Below are positions 34,101-44,967 of a stretch of 64,000 nt of DNA, one piece after another (positions within the stretch are counted from its first letter, which is position 1; every line of letters starts with the position of its first letter). Under the pieces are notes generated by a model that ran no database searches, had not been told where the DNA came from, and saw only the letters and a program-made list of their open reading frames with translations. The translations under genes were made by a program, and so were the position numbers. Source of the stretch: Rhynchopus sp. YZ270_cl-10 (Eukaryota > Euglenozoa > Diplonemea > Diplonemida > Diplonemidae); NCBI GenBank assembly GCA_964035575.1, contig OZ037847.1:1510001-1574000 (forward strand), read 5' to 3'.

Positions 34101-34980
34101 GGTGGCAACTCGCCCCAGCACCCAAAAATGCCAAATGAACCTTGTCTCAAAAGCATGTCACGCCATTTCGAAAAGCCACTACTGTGGCGCTTGGTGTAGG
34201 GTTAACAAAATCTTATGGTTCAGGTGATTAAGAGAGGTTGCAAAATTTTCTTTATTTTTTTTTAACCATGAGGGGTGGTTTTGGTACAGTTGAGAGTTAG
34301 GCGCTACAAAATTGTGTGCGTTCTCGCTACTTTGATGGGAAAGTATACGAAATTGATATATTTTTTTTGTGTCAATGTAACGTTTTGTCCGCCAGAACAC
34401 CCCTCAAAAAAAAAAAAAAAAAAAAGTCACCCCCCTTCCACCTGACGCATATCCCGCTGTTGTGGTTCCAAGTGGATGGTCATCCCTTTCCCCCAGCTCA
34501 CGTTCGCAGCTCTTCCCATTTAGAATCAAAACGAAAGGGGGAGGAAGAATAAAAAGGGGAGGATTTTTTTTTTGTGAGGCGAACAATTGGTTTTGTACTA
34601 CTCACGCACCTCCCCCCTTTGTGGTAGGCTTCTTTGTTTCCATTGCATTTTTAGCTTCTTTTTTTTATTTTTATTATTATTAAGCTATCCCCGTCGCCAC
34701 CATCTTCGCCCCCCCTCCCTCACCCCCCTCCAACCTCTTGTGGTTTCGATTTTCTTTTCAAAAAGACAAAATAAAAAACTGGATTTTTTTTTTTTTCAAT
34801 TTCATCCCCTCCCCCTTCCCCCTTGTAGTCTTCACATTGCACTGAAGGAAACTTCCTTTTTACATAATCGCACTTCCCTGTCCGTCTACATCTCATCGAG
34901 AGGCAATTTTTTTGTCTCGCTGCGCTACACATTTCCTCTATTGCTCAAAACCCCCCCGCTCCACTAACATCCACCTCCCC

Positions 34981-35000
34981 CACCCTACCCCCCCTTTCAG
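34981..35000 (+). promoter_or_regulatory. Candidate 3' splice acceptor before the helicase gene
   Basis: A pyrimidine-rich stretch ends in TTTCAG at 35000, 122 nt before the first ATG. No upstream exon is recognised. In a trans-splicing organism this would be a spliced-leader addition site; a 5' UTR intron is the alternative. Confidence 0.35.
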
Positions 35001-35122
35001 GAAGGAACAGTGCCGCTGTGCACTCCTCCACTCCATCCCTCCCCCTCCCCTCCCACCCCTTTCAAAGAAATTGGATTCTTTTCTTAAAAAAACCCCCTCC
35101 TCCTCCTCCTCTTCCTTTTCAT

Positions 35123-38100
35123 ATGAAGCGTCGGTTTCAAGCATCGGGAGAAGGGTGCGAGGGTGGCCAGGAGTTGTGTGTTGCGGAGGAGCGTGGTCGG
35201 GTGCAGATTCTGCGATATGAGTCGAGGCAACGTCGCGCGACAGCTGCGGCGTGTGCAGTAGAAGAGGAGGCATTCAACCAGCCGTCCCCTATCAGCAGCC
35301 CCGCGTCCCTTCTCGATAGCTCTGTTCTGCTGCGGACCTGTAGAGAAAATCCGGACGATCCACACACATTTGAATCTGACCCAGACTCTTCTCTTGCCCT
35401 CAGCAACACTGCGTGCTTTGATCTAGATGAGGGTTATGAATCAGACAGCGACCTCCAAATGCCTTTCCCGATGCCCCTGGAGCGTGCCTCAAGCTTTGAT
35501 ATTTCAAGCGATTTTGCGTCGGATAGACAACGCATGGAAGGTACCGTTACCTCGTTTGGGTCTGTCCCGTCGACGCCGGACCAATCGTTTAATCATGTAG
35601 AGGATGTGTTTGCGATGTGTGGTTTTCAGGATGACAGCTGTGCGTATGAGAGGGAGACGTTGCAGGTCATGAATGGGGTGCATCCGTTGTCTGTGCAGGT
35701 GTCGGTGTGTGAGGTGTTGCAGACGGCGACGCTGCCGTGGGTGTCGGGGCGTGGCAGGACGTATAGGGAGGAGGGTTTGGATGGGGACGATGTCAGGTCG
35801 TTGCAGGTTCCGTTGCCGGTATGGTCGAGGTTGTATCCGCATCAGAAGGAAGGGGTGATGTGGTTGTGGAAGCAGGCATGTGAAGCAGCAACGGAGCGTC
35901 CAGCAGGCGGCATTCTTGGTGACGAAATGGGGCTCGGCAAAACCATCCAGATGCTCACCTTCCTGAGCGCGGCGCTCCACTGCGGATACGGCCGCTCCGC
36001 ACTCATTGTCGTGCCCCTCTCGGTCATCGCAAGCTGGCAGTCCCACCAAGAAACATGGTGTCCCCGCCTCCGCCTCAGAACGCTCACCGCAGAGACACCC
36101 ATATCGCTCCGATCCTGCATCATTGAAGGCTTTATGGATCCGCAAAGCCCTTCCGTGCTGCTGACCACATATGGCATGGTGCAAAGTATGTACAAAAGAA
36201 GGGACGAATGGTTGGGCCGTGTGAAGTGGGACTACGTGGTGCTCGATGAGGGGCACTCCATCAAGAACCCTGCCTCGCAGACGGCGCGTGCAGTGGGTGC
36301 GCTGCAGAGCGAGGTGCGTTTCGTCATCACCGGCACGCCAATGCAGAACTCCCTTGACGAGCTCTGGGCGCTGTTCTCCTTCATTGACCCGCGCATCCTC
36401 GCGGTCACTGCGGCTGCCTTCAAACGCACCTACACAGACCCCATCAAGAAGGGCATGCTTAAGGGTTCCTCCGAAGCCGCCAAGGAAGCATCTGACGTGC
36501 AAAGCGAAGCGCTCCACAGTGTCATCATGCCGTACATGCTGCAGCGTCAGAAGGAGGACATCCCTGGGTTGGGTCTCAGCAAGAAGATCGATGTGGTGGT
36601 GTGGTGTGGAATGACGGACCTGCAGAAGCGTGTCTACGAAGGCTACCTGGAGGGCACCGATGTGCGTGAGTGCATTCTCAAGAAGGAGACTGCAGGTGCG
36701 GTGTGCAAACTCACAAACCTGCGGAAGCTGTGTAACCACCTTTGGCTGCAGTACTCACAGGATGAACTCAACAACCGACTCTTAGTGCCCACCAGCGACA
36801 ACGAGCAGGGCACGATCGCTGGCGACTGCTGCAAGATGGAAGTGCTAATGAAGATCTACGAACGTGCTCGGGAGACTGGAGAGCGTGTGCTCGTCTTCTC
36901 TCAGAGCGTGAAGATGCTCAACATCATCACCGTCGTCCTGCATGAATGCTTCCCCGACATCCAGCTTCTCCGCCTCGATGGGTCCACCAAGGCGAAGGAC
37001 CGTCAGGAGCGTGTGGACCGCTTCAACACCGACGCCAGCATCGACATGATGCTTCTTACCACTGGTGTGGGTGGTACGGGGCTTACCCTCACCGGAGCCT
37101 CGCAGGTCGTCATCTTTGACCCAGACTGGAACCCTGCGAAGGACTCCCAGGCGATAGGCCGAGCACACCGCATTGGGCAGACACGCCAGGTGGTGGTCTA
37201 CCGCCTCATGACGTGCGGTGGTGTGGAGGAGTTCACCTACCGACAAGAGATCTTCAAGGAGTGCGTCGAGCGCAAGACGACACGCACCCACATGGATCTG
37301 GATATGCACCGCTACTTCAACCGTGTGGAGCTCCATTCGATGTTCAAATTTGAGCCCGACGCGGCACGGACGTTGGACCAGCTCAACACCTTGCAGGGTG
37401 TGCAGCAGTACCCGGAGGAGACGGTGCGGGTGTTCACGGAGTTGAACGATCTGGAGAACGTGCAGGGCATCACTAACCACGACGCTGTGTTCTGCCGCCG
37501 TGAGAGCGACAGCGACGTGCAGGACGACCTAGACGCAACGCTACCTGCCGCACACACCACCACATCCGTCTCATCATCGCAGAGCCCTGCCCCCAAGCGC
37601 TCTGCACTGTCCGACATCACCCCAAACATGACGCCCGCAGCCGCACCCGAGACACTCAAGGTCACAGACACCTCCGTCGAACGCTCCTCCACCCCTGCCG
37701 CAACGTTCCCCCCCGCCCTCCCACCCCTCCCCAACTGCAGCCCCGACAGCACAGGGCTCAACCGTCGTGCCCCCTCCTACTCCTCCTGCGGCGAGATGCC
37801 ACGCGACAAGGTATGCCACACCCCCATCCGCCCACCACATCTTCCCAACAGGACGACGAAGGCATGCTCCGCGCCGCAGAGGAGGCCCTGTCTCGGATGA
37901 GCTCCCCCTCCCCTTCATGCTTTCCCCTTGGGTATGCTTTCCCTTCCCTTCTAATCCATCCTTCATCTCTCTACAGTCTCCCTCCACGCCACGCATCGAA
38001 GTCTCCCGGCATGCGTTCCGTCGAAAGCAAATGCTCGAACTGCGACTACAGCCAATTCCCTTTCTGCCCTGTGACTGGCCGTGCTCATAAGAAATGCCTT

Positions 38101-39407
38101 TTGGACAGCTCTGAGCGAAGCGACTCTGTGAGCAGCAGGCTTACCCCTGGGGGGAGCCCTCCTGTGCACCCACCTAGCATGGAGGCTGTGTGCGTGCAGA
38201 CGGACGACGAGACGTCGGTTGACCTGCTGGCACCAAAGGTCGACCATCGTGAGGGTAGAGCACTGTCCTTTAGCTCGCAGTCCACCGCCCCTGCGGCACC
38301 CAGCGCGCCACTGAAGACACAAAGCAGAAGCACGGTGAGCGTAGGGAGCGCACAACGCGAGCTTTCCTTTGGCCTGCCACGCACATCCTCTGCCAGCCAC
38401 GACATCGCAGGGCCGCCAGACGCGCCCTACAAATACAGAGAGGCACGCAGCACCATCAGTGTCGGCAGCGCACAACGCGATTTGTTCTTCCACGACGACC
38501 AACGCTTCAGCTGCGAACACACGACTTCCGCCAGCCCGATGCACGCTGGGCTTGACTACGAGGTGCTCAGCACACACAGCGTCACGCTCCGCGAGGTCTC
38601 CTTCTCCTCAGCACCGTACGCACCCTGCAAATACAGAGAAACGACCAGCACTGTCAGTGCGGTGGGCCTTCCACAACGCGAGCTTTCCTTTGGGATGAGC
38701 CGGAGTGCCTCTGGGAGCAGCAGCACAACCGTTGCGGGGGTCGAGGTGCGCCGCTTTGGCAGCGCACCGAGAGAGCTGTCGATGGCATCATCTAGCTTGG
38801 TGGGGACACCTTGCATGACACAGGCGGTGTATGGGTTGGGCGACGCGCGGTGCGAGAGCAAGGAGAGCACATCACCTCCGCTGCAGGTTTTGTTGAACGC
38901 ACCGGAGCGGCCTTTGCGGGATTCTACGGAGGCATTAGGCTGCAACAGCGGTGGCGCATCGGGGAGTGCACGGAGGGAACTCTCCTTTGGCGCAGTGAGC
39001 CACGGCTGCGAGAGCCTGCACACCTGCCGCAACCACCACAGCCCCCTCTCCTGGCGCAACGAAACACCCCAAGGTGCCTGCACCCTACAGTGCGGTGCAC
39101 CAGGCGCACCATGCCGGGGCTCGGTAGGGTCCGCCTTCGTCAGCCCCGTCACCAACACAAACGGCATCAGACGTCGTGCACGTGACACACGTTGTAGTGA
39201 CAGCGAAACCTCCGACAGAGTCTCCTCCTGGGGCCCTTCTTGTTACTACGATGACGTAGACTTTCATATGGACAGACGAAGTGTCTCAAATTCAACAGAA
39301 GATAGTCTTCGAATGTATGTATTTTTTTGAGGGTTTTTTTAGAAATTGTCATTTTTTTCTTTTTCAGCCGACACTCTGTCAATATCTACACCCCGCCGCC
39401 GTTGTGA
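35123..39407 (+). CDS. ERCC6L-like: SNF2-family translocase, ERCC6L/PICH type, four exons
   Basis: Exons 35123-37810, 37852-37931, 37977-39314 and 39368-39407 encode 1381 residues; introns are 41, 45 and 53 nt with GTATG donors and CAG acceptors and fit in phase. Members are ATP-driven DNA translocases; PICH acts on anaphase DNA bridges. Motifs: YPHQKEGVMWLW (Q-like, about residue 238), GDEMGLGKT (Walker A, about 266), DEGH (about 374; DEGH rather than DEAH is typical of the ERCC6 branch), ITGTPMQN (about 403), RVLVFSQ (about 587), and DPDWNP and GRAHRIGQ (about 665-685). A post-helicase segment ending ITNHDAVFCRRES resembles PICH's (LSNHD). The acidic/serine-rich N-terminus is unlike animals. 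Exon 3 starts with a Cys/His cluster (CSNCDYSQFPFC...KKC), then about six degenerate repeats of SVGSAQRELSFG. The last donor is ambiguous (39315 or 39319). Confidence 0.88.
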
Positions 39408-40015
39408 TGTGGAGCAGATGTGAACAAAAAGAAATGCAATAACAAAACAAAAAAATGTGTATTTTTGTGTCAAAAAAGGTTTTGCTTTTGTCAAAGTTTG
39501 AAAAAAAGGGAGTGTGATACAGTTTTTTTTGTCAATTTGTAGGTCCTAGAACCTGCGGAAAAAGAAAAAGAAAAAGAAAAACTCATACAATAACAAAAAA
39601 AAGCAAAATAGCAAACAACCCCCTCATCCCCCCATAGATAGCACACAGACAGTGGTCACATATTGTCAACACATTCAATTTTTCAATTTATTTTCCGAAA
39701 AATATATTTTTTGCACAGACTATAAAGACGCATGAACCCTTGAAGTCATGTGTCTACCAACTTTTTCTTCCAAAGCAGATTAACATATTCATCTTCACCA
39801 AGCATTTTCATTGAAAGATTAGTGTGCACATGAGGCGCATTCGTCTTGCGAAACTCTTTTCTTCTTCTTTTTGTATTATAGCGTGGACCATTTCACTGAT
39901 TCGCCCAAAATAAATAGAACATAAAAATCTGACCAAAACATAAAGAACAAGAATACAGGGCTCGTCACAATAATCGAAGTATCACTTTGGTTACAATTTT
40001 TTTTTTAAAGCGTAC
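39408..40015. other. Intergenic AT-rich spacer
   Basis: The spacer follows the helicase stop. It contains A-rich and T-rich runs and one R3 copy at about 39818-39860. No gene is seen. Confidence 0.6.
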
Positions 40016-41131
40016 CAGGGCTTCCCGCAGGATCTGGGGTTTTGGCCTCCCAGGGGGACCAGCCAAAAAAAGGTGGATTTTTTTTTTTTTTTTTTCAATG
40101 ATTTTAATTTGTGTGGTGTGTAGCATTAACGCTGACGCTACGTTACGTTACGCGCCTTTACGCACTTTAAGTGGTCAAAAAAATTTTTCGACTTCGGCGA
40201 AAATGTCCCGGCAAACCGTTAAAACTGCTGCATTAACTCGCATATTGCATATCATCTCACGTTCCCCACCTTTGCGGAATAAGAAAAAATATGTCAGGTC
40301 GGTAGCGTGCAGACGTTTCCTCGTATAGACATCTACAAAAAGAAACGACAGTCATGGCAAAGGTTCCTGGCGAAGCCACGGTACGCAACATTTCAAAATA
40401 CTGTGATTAAAATTGCACATTTTACAGCCACACTATGTCATGGGTGGCTTGCAATCTTGCGCCGCAGGCGCACGGTACGCTACTTTTTTCTTTTGCCATG
40501 CTGCATGCTTCCTTTTCCTTCGGCGTTTGACCAATTGAGTCGCGTTCTGGCTGTGACGGGGTCACTTTGCCCATGAGGCATACTCGTGGTTCTTTGCAAC
40601 CGTTATTTTCTGCCTCTTCGGAGCCTGAGCCGATAACTGGGACTCCGCCGGTCGCTTTGCAAATTCCATTATGGAAATCTGTCTTGGTCCGGAGGACTTT
40701 TTTGGTGCCATCTTTTCCCCCTGTTACACGACGGTGATGTAACGGGTGTTACAAGTGGAGTTACAAGTGAGTTACATGTAACTTTTGTTACATGTAACTC
40801 ACTTGTAACTCACTTGTAACCCACCAGTTACAACCTGATTTTGCCTGTAATTCATGTATCCCACTTGTAACTCACTTGTAACGGTTTTTCACTTGTAACG
40901 TTACATGTAACTTCACTTGTAATGTACTGTACATCACCGTCGTGTAGTTGCCTGTATTTGGATGCGCGGGGACGGGAGGGTGGGAAAAATTAAAAAAAAT
41001 GTGGAAAATTCCTAATAGGCAGCCTCGGAACACTCAAGGGCAGGCTGGTCCCCCCTGGTCCCCCCTTATTATTTTTATTTTCCCCCAGGGGGACCAGTGG
41101 TCCCCCCTGGTCCCCCCTGTGGGAAGCCCTG
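40016..41131. mobile_element. hAT-like non-autonomous element with 6-bp duplication
   Basis: The ends are CAGGGCTTCCCGCAGG and, reversed, CAGGGCTTCCCACAGG. They are flanked by GCGTAC (40010-40015 and 41132-41137). Sub-terminal GGGGGACCAG/CTGGTCCCCC words occur on both sides. CAGGG ends are typical of hAT; the duplication reads as 6 bp, not 8, so the superfamily call is tentative. It sits inside an R7 repeat (the right part continues at 41136). Internal open frames, including about 90 codons at 40307-40576, do not resemble a transposase I recognise. A second MITE is nested at 40727-40944. Confidence 0.78.
40727..40944. mobile_element. TA-flanked MITE nested in the hAT-like element
   Basis: A 218-bp element with ends CACGACGGTGATGTA, flanked by TA (40725-40726 and 40945-40946). 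Inside is a dense array of GTTACAAGTG/CACTTGTAAC words in both orientations, around 40752-40920. The TA duplication suggests a Tc1/mariner-type MITE. No coding capacity. Confidence 0.82.
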
Positions 41132-41137
41132 GCGTAC

Positions 41138-42453
41138 GCTACTTTTTGTGAGCGGAAAGTGTCACGTCGTTCACTCACCTATGTGGAAGCGGAAACGCAT
41201 CAAACTACACAAAGGGGATGAGGGAACGATAAATGACTACTTTTTAAATGGAACGTAAGGAACTGTACATTTTTTGCTTTTTCTTCAAGATGACTCAGCG
41301 AAGTGAGACTTCGTAGCCCATCTGACACACCGTCCTCTTTGGTAGCTATGTGTGTACGAGAAACACTTTCATAATTCTAGTTTTTTTAAAATGCTTTCAT
41401 CTGGGGCTTTTGTTGTACACAAAGTGGCCTTGTTACGGTGGGGCAAGGTTACCGTGTATGTACGTCAGTCAAAAGGCGTCTGTATCAATACCTGCACTTT
41501 CTTTTTGAGTGTCTGCGTCCCGGCGTTTGCACTATCAGCTTCACTTTTTGAGTGGTTCGCATAGTTGTTACGAGCGATGCTCGGGGATGGACCCTGAGCA
41601 CTGCAGCTCAACACAAAAAAAAAAAACAAAACGACGCTGGTGTTTCGTTGTGTGTGGTGTAGTGCTTTCCCATACATTATGCACACCTTCGAAGTGCTTT
41701 CGATGCAACCAAAGCGCTGTTCTTTAGTTTGTAAAGAAAACCATTCCCGCTTTTGTTTCAGGTGACTAAGCTTACGAAGCTTACGTTCTCTCTCTCTTTT
41801 TTTTTTTGTTTAGATTTTCACTCCAAAGTTGAGGGTCTTTTATTCCCTTCTGTCGAATTGACTTTGGTATCTGTACTGGGGGGTTTTTTTAAACGGTGAT
41901 CAAGCATAGAGGCTGGTTCATCTGAACAGGTTTTTTTTTTGAAATACCAGAATTTATTATAGACTTTTCGCTCTCCCAACAAAACCCCGGACCGAGAGAC
42001 CAGGTGAATAAACTCCCCCGTGGAAATGTAATAGCTTTTTTCGAAGTACCGTATTCGTACAAATTATTGACCGTAAAAAAGGTCGAACTTCCAGAAAAAT
42101 CGTAAAAAGGTCGAACATTAGTACAGTCGATAGTTTGTACGAATACGGGAAACAAAATAAAATGGATAGCTGCTCAGAGGGGTGACGTTAGTATTCTCGA
42201 AAACCCCCGATCTCTCGTTTCCCTCTCCGCTTTTTTGCACCCTCTTTTTTTCCCCATAGATTTTTTTTTTGAATAGAAAATAGCCCGTTTTCCCCCTCCC
42301 GGAACCCCCTCGTTTGTATCTTCTCACCACCCCCAACCCCCCTTCTCCAGAACAATATAACGATATATTTTTTTTTTTCGATTTTAGAAGAAAAAAGCAT
42401 CTCCCCCCCCTTCCTTCTTCCTACCAAAAATATGTCCTCTCCCCTCCCTCCAC
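41138..42453. other. Intergenic repeats
   Basis: Contains the R7 remainder (41136-41245), R1 (41287-41335, 41758-41800), R3 (41348) and R2 (41508-41550). There is an inverted pair around 42045-42150 (CGTATTCGTACAAA and TTTGTACGAATACG, with AAAAAGGTCGAAC repeated between). No gene is seen. Confidence 0.65.
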
Positions 42454-42621
42454 GACGGGACCCAGTGACGAGTGAAAATGACAATTGAATGACAAGTAAA
42501 TCACTTGTCATGACAAGTGAATGACCTACAGCCCAGTGTAAAGGCACTTGTCATACTAAGTGACTTATTTGTCACTAGTCACTTGTCACTTGTCACTTGT
42601 CACTTGTCACTGGGCCCCGTC
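42454..42621. mobile_element. Inverted-repeat MITE upstream of the LRR gene
   Basis: The left end is GACGGGACCCAGTGACGAG and the right end reversed is GACGGGGCCCAGTGACAAG. The interior is packed with CACTTGTCA/TGACAAGTG words, including four tandem TCACTTG units at 42578-42610. No clear target duplication is seen. Its ends and internal motif resemble the element at 40727-40944 (CACGACGG end, CACTTGTAAC array), so they may be related. It ends 99 nt before the LRR start codon. Confidence 0.72.
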
Positions 42622-42661
42622 CTCTCTCTCTTTCCCTCATATTTTCGCACTGCGCGATTCA

Positions 42662-42691
42662 AACATCCTACTTACTCTTACAAGACTGCAG
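42662..42691 (+). promoter_or_regulatory. Candidate 3' splice acceptor before the LRR gene
   Basis: A pyrimidine-rich tract followed by CTGCAG ending at 42691, 29 nt before the ATG. A cis or trans acceptor is possible. It lies just downstream of the MITE at 42454-42621. Confidence 0.35.
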
Positions 42692-42719
42692 GGAATTTAA
42701 AGGCAAACCCAACACAGAA

Positions 42720-44402
42720 ATGCCGCCACCACCACCACTCTCCCCACGGTCCGCAGCCGCGTCATTGCTGAAAGGCGAAACCTCTGTTGCAGTGTTGCTT
42801 AAAGTAGACCCACCTTCTCTGGGGGCAGGCGGGAAGCTGCGCGGGGGGGATGCTGGCATTTCAAAGATTATTGATGCTTTGAACACAATTGAACTTGAAT
42901 CCGGAGAAATCACACTGCGCTTTGAAGAGAGGCTCCGACCGCATCATATCCAGATGCTTTCGGAGGTGAGACGCGAAGGGAAGCAACCCCTGCATGTTGC
43001 TTTGCTTTGTTCTGACAATGATGTACTTTCCTATGATACGGCAGGGAGGCCTCCTAAATGGGGTGCTCTTTTCTCGAATGAACATCTCAAAATCACGCAG
43101 TTGGACATTGCTGGAAATTCTGTGGAAGATTCGCCTCCGATGCATCTGTTCTTCGAAGCATTGTCGGCGCAACAATCGGTATCGCACATTACCTTCCGTC
43201 ACCTCGGATCGGAGTTGGAATCTTCTCAGGATAAAGAAGCCTTTTTTGATGGAGTGCTCTCTGTGATTGACAGATTGACACACCTTAATTTGACACATTG
43301 CGATCTTGGTGTCACTCCGGGGGAGATTCTGATAGACGGGGTAGCAAAAAGAGAGGAGATGACGACGATGGAGGTTCTGAAGCTCTCCTGGAATGGGCTG
43401 AGGTCGGGGGTTCCGGAAATGGTGCTGCGGTTTCCGTCGCTGAGGGAGCTGCATTTGGGGAAGAATGGGATTGTCGGGGAGGATGGGTTTGTCGATATGT
43501 TGTCAGCACTGCCGAAGCTTGAGTACCTTGAGCTGAACGACAACGATCTTGGGGAGGTGGGGTGCTGTAGGGTGGTATCCGCTATCTCGCAGTGTCCACG
43601 TCTTGCGTACTTAGGGCTTCATGAGAATGCGGCTGGGGATGCGATCAACGATGAGTTGTGCACTGCATTGTTCTCACATCCAGCGCTTAAGGCAGTGGAT
43701 CTAAGTGGAAATCTCATGACCAAGGCAGGTCTCGCTTCCTTCCGTGCTGCGATTCTCAACACCAAAACCTCTATCACCGAAGTCAATCTCTCTGGAAACG
43801 CGTTCAGTGGAGGGGAGGTGGTTGCGTTGGACATTGCATACAATAGTGGCATCAAAATCAACTATTTTCAGTCCTTTTCAGAAGACTTTCGCAAACGCTT
43901 TGCAACTTTCACACACACCAGCTTTCTTACAGAACCATCTCTTGCTCGCTTTGGGCCTATTTTCTTGGACACACTCTACGACGATATCGAGGCAGTTTCT
44001 ACAGCAGGAAGCTCTGTGGCAGAGGCGATTCTGCAGATCTGTGCACGCGATCGACGCATTGAAGCGGTGCTAAGGAAGGCGTCGCTTGGTTCCTCCGAAC
44101 CTTCAGTGGTTGTTACGGGATATGAGAGCGCCCTGCATGAGGCGTTCTCAGAGGTGAAGAAGGTGGCTAAGGAAGAGACTGCAGAATGCTCCTTCGAAGT
44201 CCGCCCCAAATCGACCATTGCAGATATTCTCAAGGTGGTCAAGAAAACGTCCTGCAAAGAAGTGCTCCTTCACCCCTCCAAAGACCCCCTCTCCACAGCA
44301 CAACTCTGCATCCTAACAACTGAATGCAAAAAGGTCGCAAAGCTCGCGACAACCATGAGAAACGGACGCGCAGTGCTGACTGCGGTTGTGGAGGTGGAGT
44401 AA
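42720..44402 (+). CDS. Leucine-rich-repeat protein (RNase-inhibitor-like LRRs)
   Basis: 560 residues from the ATG at 42720 (in-frame codons further upstream lack a clear start and run into the MITE). A proline-rich start is followed by an uncharacterised region. About seven LRRs lie at residues 120-360, such as LTHLNLTHCDL, MEVLKLSWNGL, LRELHLGKNGI, LEYLELNDNDL, LAYLGLHENA, LKAVDLSGNLM and ITEVNLSGNAF. The 28-29-residue spacing is of the RNase-inhibitor kind found in NLRs, tropomodulins and RanGAP. The last 200 residues (about 360-560) are alpha/beta with no recognised domain. No signal peptide or membrane segment. LRRs usually mediate protein binding; the partner is unknown. Single exon. The next gene starts 565 bp downstream. 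Confidence 0.85.
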   Translation: MPPPPPLSPRSAAASLLKGETSVAVLLKVDPPSLGAGGKLRGGDAGISKIIDALNTIELESGEITLRFEERLRPHHIQMLSEVRREGKQPLHVALLCSDNDVLSYDTAGRPPKWGALFSNEHLKITQLDIAGNSVEDSPPMHLFFEALSAQQSVSHITFRHLGSELESSQDKEAFFDGVLSVIDRLTHLNLTHCDLGVTPGEILIDGVAKREEMTTMEVLKLSWNGLRSGVPEMVLRFPSLRELHLGKNGIVGEDGFVDMLSALPKLEYLELNDNDLGEVGCCRVVSAISQCPRLAYLGLHENAAGDAINDELCTALFSHPALKAVDLSGNLMTKAGLASFRAAILNTKTSITEVNLSGNAFSGGEVVALDIAYNSGIKINYFQSFSEDFRKRFATFTHTSFLTEPSLARFGPIFLDTLYDDIEAVSTAGSSVAEAILQICARDRRIEAVLRKASLGSSEPSVVVTGYESALHEAFSEVKKVAKEETAECSFEVRPKSTIADILKVVKKTSCKEVLLHPSKDPLSTAQLCILTTECKKVAKLATTMRNGRAVLTAVVEVE

Positions 44403-44967
44403 GAAAAAAAAAAGGGGTGGTTTTCCCCATCAACTCAAGGCATTTTTCAAAGGAGACATCTTCCGTCAAATTAGCAAAAAAGCAAAAAATGCTGCCAAAT
44501 CTGTATTATCTTCAAAAAATATGTGCACAGTGTATCATATCCACAAAATTTCTCCTCCCCCTCTTTTTTTTGGAAATAACTGTGTACCTGCTTGCAGTTT
44601 CCCTGTTAGCACAACTCCTAAGTGCAACACTCCAGGGTTCGATAACTTCACGGAGAGTCAGTGCCTGCGTCCCAGAGAGCGTTTGCACTATCAACCTTAC
44701 TTTTTTGAACACTGCCACAAGAGGGCTTTTTTTTGTATTTCAAAATCAACGTTTTTTTTTTTTTTTTGTATTTTTTGTAGAAAACCTAACGATCCACCAC
44801 CCTCTCTTTTTCCACCCCCTCCACACCTTCTCTTCTTCTCCCTCCAAAAACCCCCCCATATTCTTTTAATAAGTGGAGCTTGCAGATACTTTCCACAGTT
44901 TTATTTTAAGGTTAGTGTACATTGCTGTGCTTTTTGGGTCCTTTTTTTGGAGTCGCACTTCACTACA
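44403..44967. other. Spacer with R2 repeat
   Basis: Contains an R2 copy with its B-box-like word (about 44637-44705), T-runs, and pyrimidine tracts ending TTTTGTAG at 44780 and TTTTAAG at 44910, either of which could be a splice acceptor for the next gene. Confidence 0.6.

Larger units (their letters stand above)
30056..35122. other. Gene-free repeat-rich region
   Basis: No coding region is supported. The stretch contains R5-like (30078), R3 (30428, 31848), R8 copy 2 (31008-31100), R10 (32293-32345) and R1 (33230) repeats. The segment 33820-34230 is more even in composition and lacks homopolymers, with GTGCTAAA repeated at about 34030-34045, but has no open frame or RNA fold I can name. The last 450 bp is pyrimidine-rich and leads into the helicase gene. 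Confidence 0.65.

Noticed and set aside
33820-34230. Possible structured RNA gene in a homopolymer-free segment
   Set aside because: Composition is distinctive but I could not identify a known RNA fold, conserved box or terminator.
35504-36739. A 411-codon open frame on the minus strand
   Set aside because: It lies opposite the helicase exon and is a shadow of its GC-rich codons; the plus frame has all SNF2 motifs.
37767-38090. Alternative frame after the second helicase intron, ending at 38090
   Set aside because: The other frame continues for over 400 codons with repeated motifs and matches phase with the 45-nt intron.
40307-40576. Possible transposase fragment in the hAT-like element
   Set aside because: No DDE/D, hAT dimerisation or zinc-finger motif could be seen in about 90 codons.
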